DNA of 64,000 bases from Paenibacillus sp. FSL R10-2734 (GCF_037963865.1 NZ_CP150170.1:1984001-2048000), one strand, 5' to 3'. Counted from the stretch's first letter, positions 26,892 to 36,182 are shown. Made by a program: numbers and translations. The notes: generated by a model from the sequence alone, not told the origin.

Positions 26892-28037
26892 ATGAATTTT
26901 ATTGAAACTTTAAATCAAAACTGGGGGACTGCACTACTATTCTGGATGTTCTTTGTATTTTCAATTATGTTAGCGCATCTTTATCAATACATATTTTATA
27001 AATCAGATACAGGTAGTCGAAACCAATCATTAATTATTAAATGGATTTTTTTACTGGTTGTTATTGCGGGGCCTGCAATACTTATCGGAGTTAGGAGGTT
27101 TGATGTAGGAGCAGATACTTCAAATAACTGGATCGCATATATGAATTTGGGTGTTGTAGACTCTATAAAAATAAGTTTCTTCACAACTGGTATAGATAAA
27201 CCGCTGTTTTTCTTGATCCATTATACTGTATTTCTTGTATTTAATGGTACACCAACAATATTCTTTACTATCATCTCCTTTCTAACATTATTTATATTAG
27301 TTTTAGCCTTAGATAAGTGGAAGGACAAACTTTCGATATCATTTGCATTGTTTGTTTATTATAGTTTTTTTGGAATGCAATTATTGAATCAATCAAGACA
27401 AATGCTTGCTCTTTCTATATTATTTTATGCATTATATTCATTGTCTGAAAAAAAAATACTGAAATATATTTTAATTATTAGTATTGCTGGTATGATTCAT
27501 TTTACTGCCTTTGTTGGAATTTTATTTTTATTATTTAATTTTAAAAGAACTAAACATTATTTAGGTAAAAATTATTTGTTCTATTTTATTTTACTTGGAG
27601 CTACTTTTTTTATGGAACCTATTCTAAAAATCACTTCAAAAATTATACCTGGTAAATATAGTGCTTATATTAATTTCCATTCTAGTAGTGACATCGGTCT
27701 AGGTCTGGCTTTAAATGTTTTACCCGTAATTATTCCTATACTTTTGTTTAGAGGCTATATTGTTGCCAACAACTATCAGTATCTGAAGCGAATTGCTTTT
27801 CTAACTCTTCCTTTTAGATTGGCAGGGTACATATCATACTTTGTTATGAGAATGTACTATTATGGAGCTATTCCAATTGTAATTCTTTTTCCTATGATAA
27901 TTAAAAGTATCGAGTCAAGAAGAGGCAGCGTATTAGCTTTTATATTTTTTGTTGTTTTGTGTTGTGTATATTATATAGTAAATTATATGTTCGTAAATTC
28001 CGCATATTTATTTCCATATCATAGTGTGTTTGATTAA
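26892..28037 (+). CDS. EpsG/Wzy-like polysaccharide polymerase, polytopic membrane protein
   Basis: 381 residues with about ten hydrophobic segments spread throughout. The pattern VRRFDVGADTSNNW after the second segment resembles the EpsG family (R-x-x-x-G-x-D-x-x-x-Y/N), and SFFGMQLLNQSRQMLALSIL resembles its central conserved helix. Such proteins join lipid-linked repeat units outside the membrane. ATG after TAAGGTGGTC. AT-rich (many TTT and ATT codons). The Wzx-like flippase at 29038 is its functional partner. Confidence 0.85.
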   Translation: MNFIETLNQNWGTALLFWMFFVFSIMLAHLYQYIFYKSDTGSRNQSLIIKWIFLLVVIAGPAILIGVRRFDVGADTSNNWIAYMNLGVVDSIKISFFTTGIDKPLFFLIHYTVFLVFNGTPTIFFTIISFLTLFILVLALDKWKDKLSISFALFVYYSFFGMQLLNQSRQMLALSILFYALYSLSEKKILKYILIISIAGMIHFTAFVGILFLLFNFKRTKHYLGKNYLFYFILLGATFFMEPILKITSKIIPGKYSAYINFHSSSDIGLGLALNVLPVIIPILLFRGYIVANNYQYLKRIAFLTLPFRLAGYISYFVMRMYYYGAIPIVILFPMIIKSIESRRGSVLAFIFFVVLCCVYYIVNYMFVNSAYLFPYHSVFD

Positions 28038-28071
28038 GAAGTTAAGGATAATTATTAATGGGGAGATTGAA

Positions 28072-29004
28072 ATGAATAATGTGAGAAATATGTTTAAAAA
28101 AATATTAATGAAGAGTGATTTAACTGCTACTATTTATAAAAAAACTAGAGAAATGTATTTAGAACATTATTTGAGCGATATTAAATTAATTCAAAAAAAA
28201 TACAAACGAAAGCTTGGAAGAACATTAAATATATCGGAACCTTTACTTTTTAATGATAAACTTCAATGGCTCAAACTATATTGGTATAATCCTTTAGCGA
28301 AAGTTTGTGCTGATAAATTTGAAGTGAGAAAATATATAAAGGATACAATTGGAGAGAAGTATTTAAATGAAATATATGGAGTATATGAATCTGTTGAAGA
28401 TATCAATTTAGATAAACTACCGGATTCCTTTGTATTAAAAGCCACTCATGGATCTGGCTTTAATTTAATTTGCAGAGACAAAAATAAAATGAATTGGGAT
28501 CAGGAATTCAAAAAAATGCGTGGATGGTTACAAGAGAATTACTATTTATACAATAGAGAATGGGTTTATAAAGATTTGAAGCCTAGAATAGTTTGTGAAA
28601 AATTACTAGAACAGGGCGAAAGAGGGGAACTTCAAGACTTCCGTTTTTTTTGTTTCTCAGGGGAGCCTAAATTCATAAGTGTGGATTTCAATATTACAGA
28701 TAAGAAAAAAACACGAAGAAACTTATACGATCTAGATTGGAATTTAATGAGCCAAGAAATATCATATCCCAAAGAATTAAATATACAGGTTGAAAAACCA
28801 ATACATTTAGATGAAATGATTAATTTGAGTAAGATTTTATCCCATGATTTTCCACATGCGAGAGTTGATTTTTATTATACAAAGGGAAGAGTTTTATTCG
28901 GTGAGATTACCTTTTTTCACCAAAGTGGTATGGGAATTATTAAACCAGAACAATTCGAGCTGAAGATGGGGGAATGGTTGGCTTTGCCTCAAAGGAATGT
29001 ATGA
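28072..29004 (+). CDS. TupA-like ATP-grasp protein, second paralogue
   Basis: 310 residues. Shares the order of motifs with the protein at 23676: FNDKLQWLKLYWYNPLAKV, CADKFEVRKYI, FVLKATHGSGFN, REWVYKDLKPRIVCEKLL, DFRFFCFSGEPKFISVDF and RVDFYYTKGRVLFGEITFFH. The two are clearly paralogous but diverged. ATG 28072 follows TGGGGAGATTG; the open frame extends back over the polymerase gene end, which I reject. Two such enzymes suggest two different decorations, or one step each on two residues. Confidence 0.86.
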   Translation: MNNVRNMFKKILMKSDLTATIYKKTREMYLEHYLSDIKLIQKKYKRKLGRTLNISEPLLFNDKLQWLKLYWYNPLAKVCADKFEVRKYIKDTIGEKYLNEIYGVYESVEDINLDKLPDSFVLKATHGSGFNLICRDKNKMNWDQEFKKMRGWLQENYYLYNREWVYKDLKPRIVCEKLLEQGERGELQDFRFFCFSGEPKFISVDFNITDKKKTRRNLYDLDWNLMSQEISYPKELNIQVEKPIHLDEMINLSKILSHDFPHARVDFYYTKGRVLFGEITFFHQSGMGIIKPEQFELKMGEWLALPQRNV

Positions 29005-29037
29005 GCTATGAATAACTAAATTTGAGGAGTAGATAGA

Positions 29038-30501
29038 TTGAATGGAAATTCTTTAAATGGAAAAATAATTTCTGCTACTAAATGGTCCTCGATTACAGAG
29101 GTTGTTTCAAAACTGGTAACACCTATTACTCAAATGATTCTTGCAAGAATGATAGCTCCTGAAGAGTTTGGGATAATAGCAACTGTGACCATGGTTGTAA
29201 GTTTTGTCGATATGTTCACAGATGCAGGATTTCAGAAGTATTTAATCCAACATCAATTTAAAGATGAGGAAGAAAAACATAGGTTTGCTAACGTTGCTTT
29301 TCTAACAAATCTTGCTATTTCCTTATTGTTATGGACGTTAATAATTATTTTTAGCAATGAAGTTGCCATTCTTGTTGGAAATGCGGGTTTAGGAAATGTG
29401 ATTGCTATTGCTTGTATTCAACTTCCCATTACAGCTTTCTCAAGTATTCAAATGGCTCTATATAAGCGCGACTTTAATTTTCGTATATTATTTAAAGTTC
29501 GAATGGTCACTATTCTAATACCATTATTAGTGAGCATACCATTAGCATTGTTAGGTTTCAGTTTCTGGTCTTTAATAATTGGAACAATTACAATGCAATT
29601 TCTTAATTCTATAATATTGACAATAAGTTCTAACTGGAAACCTACGTTATATTTTGAAAAGAATGTTCTAAAAGAAATGTTATCCTTCAGTTTATGGTCT
29701 TTAATGGAATCTGTGTCTATTTGGTTAACGACTTGGATTGATGTTTTTATTATTGGAAGTTTAGTAAGTCAATACTATCTAGGCATTTATAAAAATTCTC
29801 TTTCTATAGTAAACGCCTTAATGGCTTTAGTTACATCTTCAATTATACCAGTTTTATTTTCTGTTTTATCAAGACTACAGAATGATGATAAGCAATTTCT
29901 TGAGGTTTTTCTTAAGGTACAAAAAATAGTGGCGATTTTAATAATACCATTAGGTACAGTTGTATATCTTTATAGTGATTTTATTACTTTAGTTCTTTTA
30001 GGGGAAAATTGGATTGAAGCTAAAGATATCATTGGAAACTGGGCTTTGACAAGTGCCATTATGGTTGTATTGAGTAACCTTTGCAGCGAAGTTTACCGTG
30101 CTAAAGGTAGACCTAAATTATCTCTATTTGCACAACTTTCTCATCTGATAGTATTAATCCCTGTGTGTCTAATTAGTTCGCATTATGGTTTTTGGACACT
30201 TGTATATACTCGCTCTTGGGTAAGACTAGAGTTAGTTATCGTTAATATGTTCTTGATGAGATTAGTGATTGGAATCCCAGTGTTGAAGATTTTGAAAAAT
30301 GTGGGTCCACCTATAGTTTCCGCTTTATTTATGGGTATTTTTAAATTTTTTATTGAGGGACTATTCTTTGGCTTTGCAGGAATAATCATAAGTATTTTAT
30401 TTTGTTTTTTAGTATACTTTGTGATCCTAATCCTTTTTCCTTCGGTAAGATCTGACTTTAAGATATATTTAAAATTACTAAAAGTTAGATTACATCATTG
30501 A
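29038..30501 (+). CDS. Wzx-type lipid-linked oligosaccharide flippase (MOP superfamily)
   Basis: 487 residues with about 12-14 hydrophobic segments. N-terminal KWSSITEVVSKLVTPITQMI and ARMIAPEEFGIIATVTMVVS are typical of the polysaccharide-transport MOP branch. It should flip the finished lipid-linked repeat unit to the outer face for the polymerase at 26892. TTG start after TTGAGGAGTAG. It ends the most AT-rich part of the locus. Confidence 0.9.
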   Translation: MNGNSLNGKIISATKWSSITEVVSKLVTPITQMILARMIAPEEFGIIATVTMVVSFVDMFTDAGFQKYLIQHQFKDEEEKHRFANVAFLTNLAISLLLWTLIIIFSNEVAILVGNAGLGNVIAIACIQLPITAFSSIQMALYKRDFNFRILFKVRMVTILIPLLVSIPLALLGFSFWSLIIGTITMQFLNSIILTISSNWKPTLYFEKNVLKEMLSFSLWSLMESVSIWLTTWIDVFIIGSLVSQYYLGIYKNSLSIVNALMALVTSSIIPVLFSVLSRLQNDDKQFLEVFLKVQKIVAILIIPLGTVVYLYSDFITLVLLGENWIEAKDIIGNWALTSAIMVVLSNLCSEVYRAKGRPKLSLFAQLSHLIVLIPVCLISSHYGFWTLVYTRSWVRLELVIVNMFLMRLVIGIPVLKILKNVGPPIVSALFMGIFKFFIEGLFFGFAGIIISILFCFLVYFVILILFPSVRSDFKIYLKLLKVRLHH

Positions 30502-30514
30502 ACGGAGAGTTGTA

Positions 30515-31108
30515 GTGAATATAAAAGAGAGAAAAGAATTTATTCATTCTAAGACTGATTTGAAAGAATTTCTAAGTATTGAGAAACAGAATTATGGAAT
30601 CAAAAGCAACTGGACTCATTTAATATGTATTAGTGAAAAATCCTATCTTTGGAAGCACAACGTTCTTTTAAGGAAGACTGAGTATTACGTTAACAATAAC
30701 AAAAAAATTAGAAGTCTAATATATAAAGTCTTACTCTATAGGTACCAAAACAAGCATCATATTCATATTCCAATAAATGTTTTTGATCGAGGTCTTAGAT
30801 TAATGCATTTAGGGCCAATTTTAGTAAATAGGAAGGTTGTAGGAGGCAAGAATATTGCGCTTCATATTAATACAAGTTTGGTAGCAGGGGGCACTGATGA
30901 CGAAGCGCCGACCTTGGAAGATGGAGTTGTTATTGGGGTTGGGGCTGTGGTATTAGGTTCAGTTAGATTAGCGCGTAATATTGCAGTTGGAGCTAATGCA
31001 GTAGTAAATAAATCGTTTGCAGAAGAAAATATAACTATTGCTGGTGTACCAGCAAAAATGGTTAGTACTAGTGGCCGTTTAGGCTGGAACAAAAAACGGG
31101 GAAAGTAG
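30515..31108 (+). CDS. Hexapeptide-repeat acyltransferase, serine-acetyltransferase-like
   Basis: 197 residues. The N-terminal 65 residues are helical and charged. The C-terminal half folds as a left-handed beta-helix (LEDGVVIGVGAVVLGSVRLA, IAVGANAVVNKSF, ITIAGVPAKMV), and the region LRLMHLGPILVN-KNIALHINTSLV matches the CysE-like sub-group often found in polysaccharide clusters. It probably acetylates a sugar. GTG start after ACGGAGAGTTGTA. A short CAAGG/CCTTG hairpin lies in the 90-base gap to the next gene. Confidence 0.85.
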   Translation: MNIKERKEFIHSKTDLKEFLSIEKQNYGIKSNWTHLICISEKSYLWKHNVLLRKTEYYVNNNKKIRSLIYKVLLYRYQNKHHIHIPINVFDRGLRLMHLGPILVNRKVVGGKNIALHINTSLVAGGTDDEAPTLEDGVVIGVGAVVLGSVRLARNIAVGANAVVNKSFAEENITIAGVPAKMVSTSGRLGWNKKRGK

Positions 31109-31198
31109 GATGAAGGTACGTTGGATGAAACAAGGAAAACCTTGTCCGATCTACCTCGGCAAATGCCAAGAGCCTATTAACTAATTGGGAGGATAAGT

Positions 31199-32551
31199 AT
31201 GAAAATCGCTGTAGCCGGCACAGGTTACGTAGGCCTCGTAGCAGGTGTATGTTTTGCAGAGGTAGGCCATCACGTAACATGTGTTGATATCGATGAGAAT
31301 AAAGTTAGTTTGATGAAATCGGGTGTTTCTCCGATCTATGAAGCCGATTTAGAAGAGCTTATGCAGAAGAATTATGCAGCAGGTAGACTTGATTATACTA
31401 CTGATTATAAATCAACATATCGAGAAGCAGATGCAATATTTATAGGCGTGGGGACACCAGAACAACCTGATGGTTCTGCTAATCTTTCATACATAGCTAC
31501 AGTAGCAAGACAAATAGCTGAAACTATAGAGAAAGATTGTCTTGTTGTTGTAAAATCAACAGTTCCTGTCGGTACGAATGATAAGGTACAACAGTTTATA
31601 CATGATTTTCTACCTCGCGAAGGAGAGGTCATTACTGGTAACGGTAATGGAGTGGGTAAGACAATAAGAGTAGAAGTAGCATCTAATCCTGAGTTTCTAG
31701 CGCAAGGGACAGCTGTTAGAGATACGCTGCAAGCTGCAAGAATTATAATTGGCACAGAAAGCAAATGGGCTGAAGATATATTGATACAAATCTATGAGCC
31801 ATTCAATATTCCAATTGTCGCTGTTAAAAGAAGATCCGCAGAAATGATAAAATATGCATCAAATGATTTCCTTGCTCTCAAGATATCTTATATGAATGAT
31901 ATTGCCAATCTTTGCGAATTGGTAGGAGCAGATATAGAAGATGTATCTAGAGGGATGTCCTTTGACGAACGAATCGGTAGTAAGTTCTTAAACGCTGGTA
32001 TTGGTTATGGAGGAAGTTGCTTTCCTAAAGATACAAAGGCACTAGAATATTTAGCAAGACAAAATGGTTATGAACTTAGGACAGTCAAAGCTGCTATTGA
32101 TGTAAATACTAGTCAAAAGACGATTCTTTTTAAGAAAGCATCAAAAAGACTTATCACCTTTAACGGTCTAAAAGTTGCAGTGCTAGGCCTGACATTTAAG
32201 CCTGGAACTGATGATCTTAGAGAAGCAGCTTCCCTTGAAAATATACCAATGTTACTAGATCAGGGCGCAGAAATTCATGCCTTTGATCCTGTAGGAAAAA
32301 TCAATTTTTCTAAGGAGTATCCAGAAGGTCGAAATAGTAAGGGAAGCATCAAATATGTCGACAGTATAGAAGAAGCTCTTGAAAGTGCAAATGTTTGCTT
32401 TGTATTCACAGAGTGGGGAGAGATTAAGGCTATAAAACCTGAAACATATAAAGAGTTAATGAGAACACCGTTAGTTTACGATGGCAGAAATTTATATGGG
32501 GTTAAAAATATGCAAGCGGCTGGCGTGGAGTATTATTCTATCGGAAGATAA
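31199..32551 (+). CDS. UDP-glucose 6-dehydrogenase
   Basis: Oxidises UDP-glucose to UDP-glucuronate using two NAD+. N-terminal Rossmann motif GTGYVGLVAGVCFAE, substrate-domain signature ASNPEFLAQGTA, and the catalytic Cys274 in GGSCFPKD. 450 residues, normal for the family (TuaD/YwqF/Ugd). ATG after TTGGGAGGATAAGT. Its product is the substrate of the epimerase directly downstream. Base composition moves back toward the chromosomal average here. Confidence 0.96.
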   Translation: MKIAVAGTGYVGLVAGVCFAEVGHHVTCVDIDENKVSLMKSGVSPIYEADLEELMQKNYAAGRLDYTTDYKSTYREADAIFIGVGTPEQPDGSANLSYIATVARQIAETIEKDCLVVVKSTVPVGTNDKVQQFIHDFLPREGEVITGNGNGVGKTIRVEVASNPEFLAQGTAVRDTLQAARIIIGTESKWAEDILIQIYEPFNIPIVAVKRRSAEMIKYASNDFLALKISYMNDIANLCELVGADIEDVSRGMSFDERIGSKFLNAGIGYGGSCFPKDTKALEYLARQNGYELRTVKAAIDVNTSQKTILFKKASKRLITFNGLKVAVLGLTFKPGTDDLREAASLENIPMLLDQGAEIHAFDPVGKINFSKEYPEGRNSKGSIKYVDSIEEALESANVCFVFTEWGEIKAIKPETYKELMRTPLVYDGRNLYGVKNMQAAGVEYYSIGR

Positions 32552-32569
32552 CATTAAGGGGCGAGCTTA

Positions 32570-33598
32570 TTGAACGATATACCAGTAGATGATGACACTA
32601 AAACATATTTAATTACCGGAGCAGCAGGCTTTATTGGATTTTATTTATCCAAAAGATTATTGGAGCAAGGCAATAGGGTGATCGGTGTTGATAATATTAA
32701 TGATTACTATGATATTAATCTTAAGCACTTTCGCTTAGAGCAACTTCATTTATTTAACCGATTTGAATTTATTAAAGCTGATATTTCAGATAAAGATATG
32801 ATTACAAAGGTCTTTGAAGAATACAAACCGAACATAGTTGTGAATCTAGCAGCACAAGCAGGGGTACGTTACTCCATAGAGAATCCCGATGTGTATATTC
32901 AAAGCAATATTGTAGGTTTCTTTAACATTCTTGAAGCTTGTAGAAATTATCCAGTTGACCATCTTGTATATGCATCATCTAGCTCAGTTTATGGGTCTAA
33001 TAAAAAGGTTCCTTTTGAAGAATCAGATGTTGTAGATCATCCGGAATCGCTTTATGCTGCTACGAAAAAGTCGAATGAACTAATGGCGCATACTTATAGT
33101 CATCTTTATAAGATACCGGCTACTGGTCTACGCTTTTTTACAGTTTACGGTCCAATGGGGCGTCCAGATATGGCTTATTTCGGATTTACCCAGAAATATT
33201 TTGCTGGTGAATCAATTAAAATATTTAATAATGGTGATTTTAAAAACGATCTTTATCGAGATTTTACTTATGTAGATGACATTGTAGAGGGTATCGAGAG
33301 GCTTCTAAATAAAGCACCGACAGAAACAGTTCCTCATAAGGTTTTTAATATAGGAAATAACAGCCCTGAAAAGTTAATGGTATTTATTGAAACTTTAGAA
33401 AAATGTTTAAGCAAAGCTACTGGTAGAGAAGTGATATTTAATAAAAAATTTGAACCCATTAAACTAGGGGATGTACCAGCAACTTATGCATCTACAGATT
33501 TATTAGAACAAGCTGTAGGGTTCAAACCAAGAACTTCCATAGAGGAAGGCTTACAGAAATTCGCAGATTGGTACGTGGAATACTATGATGTAAGATGA
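32570..33598 (+). CDS. NAD-dependent epimerase, probable UDP-glucuronate 4-epimerase
   Basis: Extended SDR enzyme. NAD-binding ITGAAGFIGFYLSKRL at the N-terminus, then DNINDYYDINLKHFRLEQL, which is typical of UDP-glucuronate 4-epimerases. Catalytic Tyr162 and Lys166 (YAATK) follow SSSSVYG. 342 residues from TTG 32570 after AGGGGCGAGC. Located 18 bases after UDP-glucose dehydrogenase, so together they would supply UDP-galacturonate as an acidic building block for the polymer. The specificity for glucuronate over glucose is inferred from the motif and the neighbour. Confidence 0.9.
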   Translation: MNDIPVDDDTKTYLITGAAGFIGFYLSKRLLEQGNRVIGVDNINDYYDINLKHFRLEQLHLFNRFEFIKADISDKDMITKVFEEYKPNIVVNLAAQAGVRYSIENPDVYIQSNIVGFFNILEACRNYPVDHLVYASSSSVYGSNKKVPFEESDVVDHPESLYAATKKSNELMAHTYSHLYKIPATGLRFFTVYGPMGRPDMAYFGFTQKYFAGESIKIFNNGDFKNDLYRDFTYVDDIVEGIERLLNKAPTETVPHKVFNIGNNSPEKLMVFIETLEKCLSKATGREVIFNKKFEPIKLGDVPATYASTDLLEQAVGFKPRTSIEEGLQKFADWYVEYYDVR

Positions 33599-33672
33599 TG
33601 TATTGTATTAAGCAAAATTCAGCTACGAATTAATGAGTATTTAAAAATTAGACATTGAGATAGGAATATTGT

Positions 33673-34311
33673 ATGAAGAGCAATACAAATAAATTGAAGA
33701 AGAAAAGAAAAAGACTTAATTTGATGTGTGTAATTTTTCTATTGATTTTCTTTTTCTTCTTCTCAGCTGGTCGTTTTCTAACCCTAACCCAACTACCTAA
33801 GCAAGCAGATGCCATCATCGTACTTAGCGGAGGCCAAGGTCGAGTAGAAAAGGGAGTCGAGTTATATAAAGCTGGCTACGCTCCATATATAATTCTCTCC
33901 AATGCCAAAGAGTCAACGAGTTCATCAGGTGATATGCTCCAAACCGCCCTTAATCTCGGTATACCGCAGGACGCTATCTATACCGAAAACGCGGCTGAAA
34001 GCACTTATCAGAATGCCGAGTTCACACTCCCTATAATGAAGGAACACAATTTTAAATCTGCGATTGTCGTTTCCTCGGATTTTCACATGCGGCGGGTAAA
34101 GCTTCTTTTTGATCGTGAGTACAAAAAATCAGATATTGAGCTTACGTTTGTAGGGTCTTCCTCAGGATATAACGCTAAGAGCTGGTGGAGCAACCGAAAG
34201 AGTCGTGAAACTACCTTCAATGAGTATATTAAAATGATCGGCAACACCTTTGGTTACAATGGACCTGAGGCAAAAAGTACGCTTGATCAAATAAAGAACT
34301 GGTTTCGCTAG
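33673..34311 (+). CDS. YdcF/DUF218 family membrane protein
   Basis: 212 residues: a basic start, one membrane helix at about 16-35, then an extracellular DUF218 domain (DAIIVLSGGQGRVEKGVELY, LSNAKESTSS, IYTENAAESTYQNAEF, VVSSDFHMRRVKLLF). The family includes YdcF and SanA and is linked to cell-envelope metabolism, but no reaction is established for this type. It probably closes the polysaccharide operon. The ATG at 33673 has only a weak ribosome site (ATAGGAATATTGT). Confidence 0.85.
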   Translation: MKSNTNKLKKKRKRLNLMCVIFLLIFFFFFSAGRFLTLTQLPKQADAIIVLSGGQGRVEKGVELYKAGYAPYIILSNAKESTSSSGDMLQTALNLGIPQDAIYTENAAESTYQNAEFTLPIMKEHNFKSAIVVSSDFHMRRVKLLFDREYKKSDIELTFVGSSSGYNAKSWWSNRKSRETTFNEYIKMIGNTFGYNGPEAKSTLDQIKNWFR

Positions 34312-34347
34312 TTTGGAATTTCATATACTTTATCCGAGGTGATCGTT

Positions 34348-34539
34348 ATGAACCAAGCGGACTTGGTTTGTAAATCATGTGGTAGTACTACTTTCACTAA
34401 AGGCGAAATGAACAACGGATATGCTAACGTTATGCCCATCGGTAAAACTTTCTCTTTTGGTTCACCACTTATCTTTACATTTTGTAAAAGGTGTGGAGAA
34501 GTAGCTTCAATAAAAGTTGCAAAACCAGAGAAGTTTTGA
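34348..34539 (+). CDS. Small zinc-ribbon protein, function unknown
   Basis: 63 residues with two CxxC pairs (CKSCGS near the start, FCKRCGE near residue 50) that should bind one zinc ion. No other domain. ATG 34348 follows CGAGGTGATCGTT; an in-frame GTG at 34339 lies within that ribosome site. A strong terminator follows at 34575. It may be a nucleic-acid or protein-interaction module, but this cannot be told from sequence. Confidence 0.75.
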   Translation: MNQADLVCKSCGSTTFTKGEMNNGYANVMPIGKTFSFGSPLIFTFCKRCGEVASIKVAKPEKF

Positions 34540-34574
34540 GTTAGTTAATAATTAATCACAAAATAACCCATCCT

Positions 34575-34600
34575 AACCGTAGCGAAACTACGGTTTTTTA
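34575..34600 (+). terminator. Terminator closing the polysaccharide locus
   Basis: AACCGTAG (34575-34582) pairs with CTACGGTT (34588-34595) over a 5-base loop, followed by a T-run. Confidence 0.88.
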
Positions 34601-34667
34601 TTTATAATAATTATTATCTGGATTTCATAAAGCGTTCAAAAAATCTGCAAAAAGTCGTATTTTCGTG

Positions 34668-34676
34668 TGATATACT
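34668..34676 (+). promoter_or_regulatory. Extended -10 promoter for hemA
   Basis: TG-A-TATACT at 34668-34676. No good -35 at 17 bases, though CTGCAA (34645) is nearby. It lies about 104 bases before hemA, leaving a leader in which I see no known riboswitch. Confidence 0.45.
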
Positions 34677-34779
34677 TAACACAGTGTTTTGAGATGTTGT
34701 GAAAGTGAATATTATGTAAAATATTCTTTAATATAACTGTACTACAGTAATGAATAGAGACTAGGATGGTGAACTATCG

Positions 34780-36177
34780 ATGCACATCGTCGTCGTTGGC
34801 CTGAATTATCGTACGGCTCCCGTGGAGGTTAGGGAACAGTTTGCTTTTGCGGAGAGTGATCTTCCGGCAGCACTCCATCAACTGATGAAGACGAAGGGTG
34901 TGTTGGAAGGGGTCGTAGTAGCCACCTGCAACCGTACGGAAATTTATGTGGTCATGGACCGCCTTCACATGGGTGGTTATTTCATCCGCAGCTTCATGGA
35001 GCAGTGGTTTGGAGTGAAAAACGAGCAATTTGCACAGCATATGTATATCTATGAAGACGAGCAGGCGATTGCGCATTTGTTCCGCGTGACCTGCGGCCTG
35101 GATTCCATGGTGATTGGCGAGACGCAGATCCTTGGACAGGTGCGGAGTTCTTTTCTCACGGCTCAGTCTGAAGGTGTAACTGGAACTTGGTTCAATCGGT
35201 TATTTAAACAAGCGGTGACGCTGGGCAAAAGAGCGCATAGTGAAACATCAATCGGCGAAAGCGCAGTATCTGTCAGTTATGCGGCAGTGGAGCTGGGCAA
35301 GCGGATTTTTGGCATGTTCACTGGTAAAAGAGTGCTGATTCTCGGCGCCGGCAAAATGAGCGAGCTCACCGTAAAACATCTATATAGTAGTGGTGCGGCT
35401 GAAGTAATTGTCGCTAACCGTACACTGTCGCGTGCGATTGAGCTGGCCGGTAAGTTCTCGGGTAAGCCGAGTACGATTGAGGATGCGCTAAAAAATCTGA
35501 ATGAGGTAGATATCGTGATCAGCTCGACGGGAGCTGACGGGTATGTGCTTACGGCAGATCAGGTAGCGAGTGCTATGAAGCGCCGTCCTTCGCGGCCGCT
35601 TTTTATGATTGATATTGCTGTACCCCGTGATATTGATCCTGCTGCGGCTGATGTGCCAGATGTTTTTTTATATGATATTGACGATCTGGAGGGCATTGTG
35701 GAGAATAATCTGGAAATGCGCCGGAGTGAAGCTGCGAAGATTGAAGTGATGATCGGCGAGGAAATGGATGAGTTCCAGCTGTGGCTTAAGACGCTTGGCG
35801 TGAGACCAGTGATTCGGGCGCTTCAGGATAAATCGAATGCGATTCATGAGGAAACGATGGAGAGTCTATTTAATAAGCTACCTGAGCTGGACGAGCATCA
35901 GCGTAAGGTGATCCGTCGTTTGACCAAAAGTATTGTGAACCAAATGATGCATGATCCAATCAATGTAATTAAAGAGATGTCCGGCGGCAAGCAGGGGAAT
36001 GAAGCTCTCGATTATTTCTCCAAAATCTTTGCCTTGCAGGAACAGCTCGATTCCAATTCAGAAGGCGGAGATTCCGCCTCGGTTAAACAATCTAGTTCCG
36101 CTGAACGTACTGCCGATAGTGGCGATTTTTCTGTGCCTAAGACGGTGCTTGCTCCGGCAAGCCTGTTGGGTAGGTGA
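34780..36177 (+). CDS. hemA: Glutamyl-tRNA reductase
   Basis: First committed step of heme synthesis by the C5 pathway: reduces glutamyl-tRNA to glutamate-1-semialdehyde using NADPH. Catalytic Cys50 is in VVATCNRTEIY; GETQILGQVR, the NADPH site VLILGAGKMSELTVKHL (about 187-203) and the dimerisation helix near residue 320 follow. The last 40 residues are a Ser/Ala-rich tail of low complexity that is not needed for the fold. 465 residues. The gene is more GC-rich than the polysaccharide core before it. First gene of the hem operon. Confidence 0.97.
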   Translation: MHIVVVGLNYRTAPVEVREQFAFAESDLPAALHQLMKTKGVLEGVVVATCNRTEIYVVMDRLHMGGYFIRSFMEQWFGVKNEQFAQHMYIYEDEQAIAHLFRVTCGLDSMVIGETQILGQVRSSFLTAQSEGVTGTWFNRLFKQAVTLGKRAHSETSIGESAVSVSYAAVELGKRIFGMFTGKRVLILGAGKMSELTVKHLYSSGAAEVIVANRTLSRAIELAGKFSGKPSTIEDALKNLNEVDIVISSTGADGYVLTADQVASAMKRRPSRPLFMIDIAVPRDIDPAAADVPDVFLYDIDDLEGIVENNLEMRRSEAAKIEVMIGEEMDEFQLWLKTLGVRPVIRALQDKSNAIHEETMESLFNKLPELDEHQRKVIRRLTKSIVNQMMHDPINVIKEMSGGKQGNEALDYFSKIFALQEQLDSNSEGGDSASVKQSSSAERTADSGDFSVPKTVLAPASLLGR

Positions 36178-36182
36178 ATGAT

